In this document: one piece after another, positions 61,688-64,000 of the stretch
Position numbering within the stretch: the first letter of the stretch is position 1
How the letters are laid out: each line of letters begins with the position of its first letter
Origin: Chryseobacterium daecheongense
GTDB taxonomy: Bacteria; Bacteroidota; Bacteroidia; Flavobacteriales; Weeksellaceae
DNA length: 64,000 bases
Direction: 5' to 3'
Assembly (NCBI GenBank): GCA_027920525.1
Contig: CP115858.1
Span: 2,914,001 to 2,978,000 of the forward strand
The notes under the pieces: model-generated
What the model was told of the DNA's origin: nothing
The model's database searches: none
Seen by the model: only the letters and a program-made list of their open reading frames with translations
Made by a program: the position numbers and the translations under genes

Positions 61688-61715
61688 AAATCCTCCGCAA
61701 CAAAGTTACAGAGGA
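61688..61715 (-). terminator. Terminator-like hairpin of the upstream tRNA unit
   Basis: On the minus strand AATCCTCTGTAAC pairs with GTTGCGGAGGATT and is followed by a T-rich tract. It is the counterpart of 61318-61350 in the duplicated unit, with compensating changes in the stem. If efficient, it would separate the two units. Confidence 0.75.
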
Positions 61716-61719
61716 TTAG

Positions 61720-61803
61720 TACCCCAGGCGGGACTTGAACCCGCACGCCAAAAGAGGCACAGGATTTTAAGTCCTGCGTGTCTACCAGTTCCACCACCAG
61801 GGC
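61720..61803 (-). tRNA. tRNA-Leu (anticodon TAA), copy 2
   Basis: An 84-nt class II tRNA like the gene at 61351-61434 with the same anticodon. It differs in the variable arm (GTGCCTCTTTTGGCGT) and in one T-stem pair (GCGGG/CCCGC in place of ACGGG/CCCGT). Confidence 0.95.
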
Positions 61804-61809
61804 ATGGAG

Positions 61810-61885
61810 TGGAGCGAAAAACGGGATTCGAACCCGCGACCCCAACCTTGGCAAGGTTGTGCTCTACCAGCTGAGCTATTTTCGC
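61810..61885 (-). tRNA. tRNA-Gly (anticodon GCC), copy 2
   Basis: Identical in sequence to the tRNA-Gly gene at 61441-61516 as read here, including the encoded CCA. Confidence 0.96.
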
Positions 61886-61893
61886 AAACGTTG

Positions 61894-61975
61894 TGCGGAT
61901 GAAGGGACTCGAACCCCCACGCCTCACGGCACCAGATCCTAAGTCTGGCGTGGCTACCAATTACACCACATCCGC
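61894..61975 (-). tRNA. tRNA-Leu (anticodon TAG), copy 2
   Basis: Identical in sequence to the tRNA-Leu gene at 61525-61606 as read here. It is the first tRNA after the promoter at 62027-62056. Confidence 0.95.
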
Positions 61976-62026
61976 ATTGTTTGGTTAAGTTGTATTTTAA
62001 AAGAACTTCTTTCGTTTTTGTGAGTG

Positions 62027-62056
62027 CAAATATAGGGCAATTTTCTACAATCACAA
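62027..62056 (-). promoter_or_regulatory. Promoter of the tRNA operon
   Basis: On the minus strand TTG (62056 to 62054), 19 nt, then TATATTTG (62034 to 62027): a full Bacteroidota consensus promoter, about 50 nt upstream of the first tRNA. Confidence 0.85.
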
Positions 62057-62154
62057 GGCTTTTTTCAAAAAAAATTAAAATTTCTGCATTTTTTTTTCCT
62101 GACCCCTTTTATTACATTTCATTTTCTTACTTTTACATCGTTAATATATACGAT

Positions 62155-62532
62155 ATGGAATTACAAGGAACGGTAAAGAAACTTTTTGATGCTCAGACAT
62201 TTGCAAGCGGATTTCAAAAGAGAGAAATGGTTATTTTAACTCAGGAGCAGTATCCACAGCCGATAAACATAGAATTTTTGTCTGACAAGATCAGTTTATT
62301 AGACAACCTTAAAGAAGGAGAAAATGTAAAGGTAGGAATCAACATCAGAGGAAGAGAATGGACATCTCCTCAGGGTGAAACCAAATACTTCAACTCTATC
62401 ACAGGATGGAGAGTAGAAAAAGTTTTTGATAACGGATCAGAACCTACTCAGGCAGCTCCTTCACAATCCGGATCTCCGGTTTCAAATGAAAATCCATTTG
62501 CGGGAGACGAAGATGATGATTTACCTTTTTAA
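62155..62532 (+). CDS. DUF3127 protein with an SSB-like C-terminal tip
   Basis: A 125-residue protein starting at 62155 (MELQGTVKKLFDAQTF); the frame is open further upstream but that part overlaps the tRNA promoter region and is not protein-like. The first 95 residues are an OB-like beta domain of the DUF3127 family (FQKREMVILTQEQYPQPI, GENVKVGINIRGREW, YFNSITGWRVEKV). A Ser/Pro/Gln linker leads to the acidic tail GDEDDDLPF. This ending closely resembles the DDDIPF tip of single-stranded DNA-binding protein, which docks repair and replication enzymes. DNA binding is therefore inferred. Confidence 0.88.
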   Translation: MELQGTVKKLFDAQTFASGFQKREMVILTQEQYPQPINIEFLSDKISLLDNLKEGENVKVGINIRGREWTSPQGETKYFNSITGWRVEKVFDNGSEPTQAAPSQSGSPVSNENPFAGDEDDDLPF

Positions 62533-62557
62533 TTAGATACAACGATTAAAAATATAG

Positions 62558-62585
62558 ATCCTGCTTTTTAAGTGGGATTTTTTTT
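62558..62585 (+). terminator. Terminator between the DUF3127 gene and aat
   Basis: ATCCTGCTT (62558-62566) pairs with AAGTGGGAT (62570-62578), followed by eight T. The stem nearly copies that at 58812-58835. The aat start codon is only eight bases past the T-tract. Confidence 0.75.
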
Positions 62586-62592
62586 CCTCAAC

Positions 62593-63249
62593 ATGGTTCG
62601 ATTAGACGAAAACGAGATTTCATTTCCTGATCCGGAACTTTATGACGGGCACGAAGGGGTTATAGCTTTCGGAGGGGATTTATCGGTAGAAAGAATTTGG
62701 TTTGCCTATCAGCTGGGCATTTTTCCCTGGTTCAATCCGGGGGAGGAAATTCTTTGGTGGAGTCCTGATCCCCGTTTTGTTTTGTTCCCTGATGAACTAA
62801 AGGTTTCGAAATCGATGCGTAAGATACTCAATCGCGAAGTTTTCACCTTTACTGAGAATAAAGACTTCCGGGGAGTCATCAGAAACTGCCAGCAGATAAA
62901 CCGAGTCGACCAGGCCGGAACCTGGCTTTCCGATGAACTTATGGAATCATTTATCACACTTCATGACTATGGGTTGGCAAGAAGCATAGAAGTTTGGAAA
63001 GATGGTGAACTGGTAGGTGGCTTTTACGGCCTCCAGATCGGTAACGTCTTTTGTGGTGAAAGTATGTTTGCCAAAGTAAGCAATGCTTCCAAAGCAGGTT
63101 TTATCCATTTTGTGGAAACTTATAAAGACCAGCTTGATCTTATTGACTGTCAGTCCCATACAGAACATCTGGAAAGCCTCGGCGCAAGGATGATCCCCAA
63201 AAAACAATTCTTACACTACTTACACAAAAATAATGAAAGCACACAATGA
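62593..63249 (+). CDS. aat: Leucyl/phenylalanyl-tRNA-protein transferase Aat
   Basis: A 218-residue enzyme that adds Leu or Phe to proteins with N-terminal Arg or Lys, marking them for ClpAP degradation. Signatures are FPDPELYDGHEGVIAFGGDL, IFPWFNPGEEILWWSPDPR, the GTWLSDELMESFITLHDYGLA block and CGESMFAKVSNASK. The start is the ATG at 62593 (MVRLDENEISFP). A GTG at 62572 lies inside the terminator stem and is rejected. Its last 17 bases overlap the EamA gene. Confidence 0.95.
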   Translation: MVRLDENEISFPDPELYDGHEGVIAFGGDLSVERIWFAYQLGIFPWFNPGEEILWWSPDPRFVLFPDELKVSKSMRKILNREVFTFTENKDFRGVIRNCQQINRVDQAGTWLSDELMESFITLHDYGLARSIEVWKDGELVGGFYGLQIGNVFCGESMFAKVSNASKAGFIHFVETYKDQLDLIDCQSHTEHLESLGARMIPKKQFLHYLHKNNESTQ

Positions 63250-64000
63250 AAAATGGATTCTCTTACTGCTGCTCAGTCTCATTTGGGGATCTTCTTTTAT
63301 CTTAATTAAAAAATCTTTAGAACATTTTAATCCTTTTCAGGTAGGTGCATTAAGGGTCCTTATAGCAGGGATCATATTATTACCTATCGCAATTTCGAAG
63401 TATAAACTATTTCCTAAAAAACACATCAAGTGGCTTATTTTGGCAGCGATCACGGGGAATTTTATCCCGATGTTCCTCTTTCCTATTGCAGAAACAGAAG
63501 TAAGCAGCAGTATTGCAGGGATTATCAATTCTATGATGCCCATTTGCGTGATTATCGTAGGCGCACTGGTATGGAAATTTGAAACCACAAAACATCAGAT
63601 TATAGGAGTTTGTATTAGTTTTGCGGGAGTATGCATCCTCGCTTTCGGAGGAGGAGACGGAGCGAAATTTAAAATGATTCCGATTGCTTTGTTATTGCTG
63701 GCTACATTATGCTATGCGATAAGTACGACCACTGTAAAATCGAAGCTTATGGAATTGTCTTCTGTTATTTTATCCTCATTTATATTCTCTTTTATACTCT
63801 TTTTTCCTTCGATCATTGCTTTAGCATTAACAGGATTTTTCTCGGAGTTTAGTTTTTCAAAAGACAATATGACGGGATTGCTTTTTGTAAGCTTATTGTC
63901 GATTTTTGGAACAGGACTGGCCATGACCATGAATTACAGGCTCCTGAAAGTATCGTCTCCGCTCTTTGCATCAACCGTTACTTTACTGATGCCTATTGTT
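63233..64000 (+). CDS. EamA-family (DMT) transporter, partial
   Basis: The frame opens at an ATG at 63233 and is still open at the right edge; 256 residues are visible. It shows the EamA pattern: LSLIWGSSFILIKKSLEHF, ALRVLIAGIILLPIA, AEVSS-like ETEVSSSIAGIINSMMPI and GVCISFAGVCILAF. At least eight membrane helices are visible. Members export metabolites such as amino acids. It overlaps aat by 17 bases, which indicates one transcript. Confidence 0.9.
   Translation, partial: MKAHNEKWILLLLLSLIWGSSFILIKKSLEHFNPFQVGALRVLIAGIILLPIAISKYKLFPKKHIKWLILAAITGNFIPMFLFPIAETEVSSSIAGIINSMMPICVIIVGALVWKFETTKHQIIGVCISFAGVCILAFGGGDGAKFKMIPIALLLLATLCYAISTTTVKSKLMELSSVILSSFIFSFILFFPSIIALALTGFFSEFSFSKDNMTGLLFVSLLSIFGTGLAMTMNYRLLKVSSPLFASTVTLLMPIV

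Larger units (their letters stand above)
61318..61975 (-). repeat. Tandem duplication of a three-tRNA unit (period 369 bp)
   Basis: The order Leu(TAG)-Gly(GCC)-Leu(TAA)-hairpin occurs twice, offset by exactly 369 bases (61351 versus 61720). Gly and Leu(TAG) copies are identical; Leu(TAA) and the hairpins have diverged. Confidence 0.9.

Noticed and set aside
61318..61975. Integration site of a mobile element at the tRNA cluster
   Set aside because: There is no integrase, no partial tRNA copy and no att-like repeat; the repeat is a clean duplication of complete tRNA genes.
61271..62054. Several open frames across the tRNA genes on both strands
   Set aside because: They are translations of tRNA genes, repeated between the two duplicated units, with no protein-like features.
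62572..62592. GTG start for aat at 62572
   Set aside because: The codon is part of the terminator stem and the added residues come from the T-tract; the ATG at 62593 fits the family.

Overview
The window looks like a chromosomal segment of a flavobacterium of the Chryseobacterium type (Bacteroidota, Weeksellaceae). The reasons are low GC, promoters matching the Bacteroidota -7 box TAnnTTTG instead of TATAAT, weak Shine-Dalgarno sequences, a type IX secretion (T9SS) C-terminal sorting domain, carboxypeptidase-regulatory-like TonB receptors, and gene families such as DUF5690, DUF1508 pairs, GH3 and DUF3127. I see no insertion sequence, prophage, integrase, CRISPR array or rRNA operon.

Layout. 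1-3540: start of a TonB-receptor-like gene, a secreted Ca-dependent PI-PLC-like phospholipase and a secreted metallophosphoesterase. 3617-13401: an accessory block. It holds a membrane protein, a 62-residue Gly-rich micropeptide behind a structured leader, a TPR lipoprotein histidine kinase, its response regulator, and a nine-gene co-directional operon (DUF1508, HsdR-N-like nuclease, Cys-rich SH3 lipoprotein, PH-SHOCT, TM2, DUF6804-like, TerB-like, coiled-coil membrane protein, vWA-like lipoprotein). Three promoters here share one architecture, a palindrome TACGGnnnnCCGTA exactly 22 nt upstream of a TAnnTTT(G/C) box. They sit before the membrane protein, inside the kinase gene in front of the regulator, and before the nine-gene operon. 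I read this as one regulon driven by the local two-component system. It is the best candidate here for an undescribed (stress or defence) system.

13460-15345: ElaA-like GNAT, EngB and an alpha/beta hydrolase. 15570-32960: a complete division and wall (dcw) cluster, mraZ-rsmH-ftsL-ftsI-murE-mraY-murD-ftsW-murG-orf-murC-ftsQ-ftsA-ftsZ-yqeY, with a MraZ operator in front; murF and ddl are not present. The longer spacers of this cluster each hold an imperfect inverted repeat. 33384-35416: bacilliredoxin and a GH3-family protein. 35450-40810 (minus): mutL, rhomboid protease, two tandem EEP phosphohydrolases and two small lipoproteins. 41056-44798 (minus): YoaK, a UspA-like protein and an OmpR-type two-component system.

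44967-53885: an apparent phosphonate/organophosphate uptake and breakdown locus (XRE-cupin regulator, TonB receptor, DUF5690 transporter, FAD oxidoreductase, phosphonatase-like HAD hydrolase, secreted T9SS phosphodiesterase). 53967-61120: GNAT, MocR regulator, LPS-core type glycosyltransferase and kinase, an APH-like kinase and a chromate transporter. 61318-62056: a tandemly duplicated three-tRNA unit (Leu-Gly-Leu) with a clear promoter. 62155-64000: a DUF3127 protein with an SSB-like acidic tip, aat, and the start of an EamA transporter.
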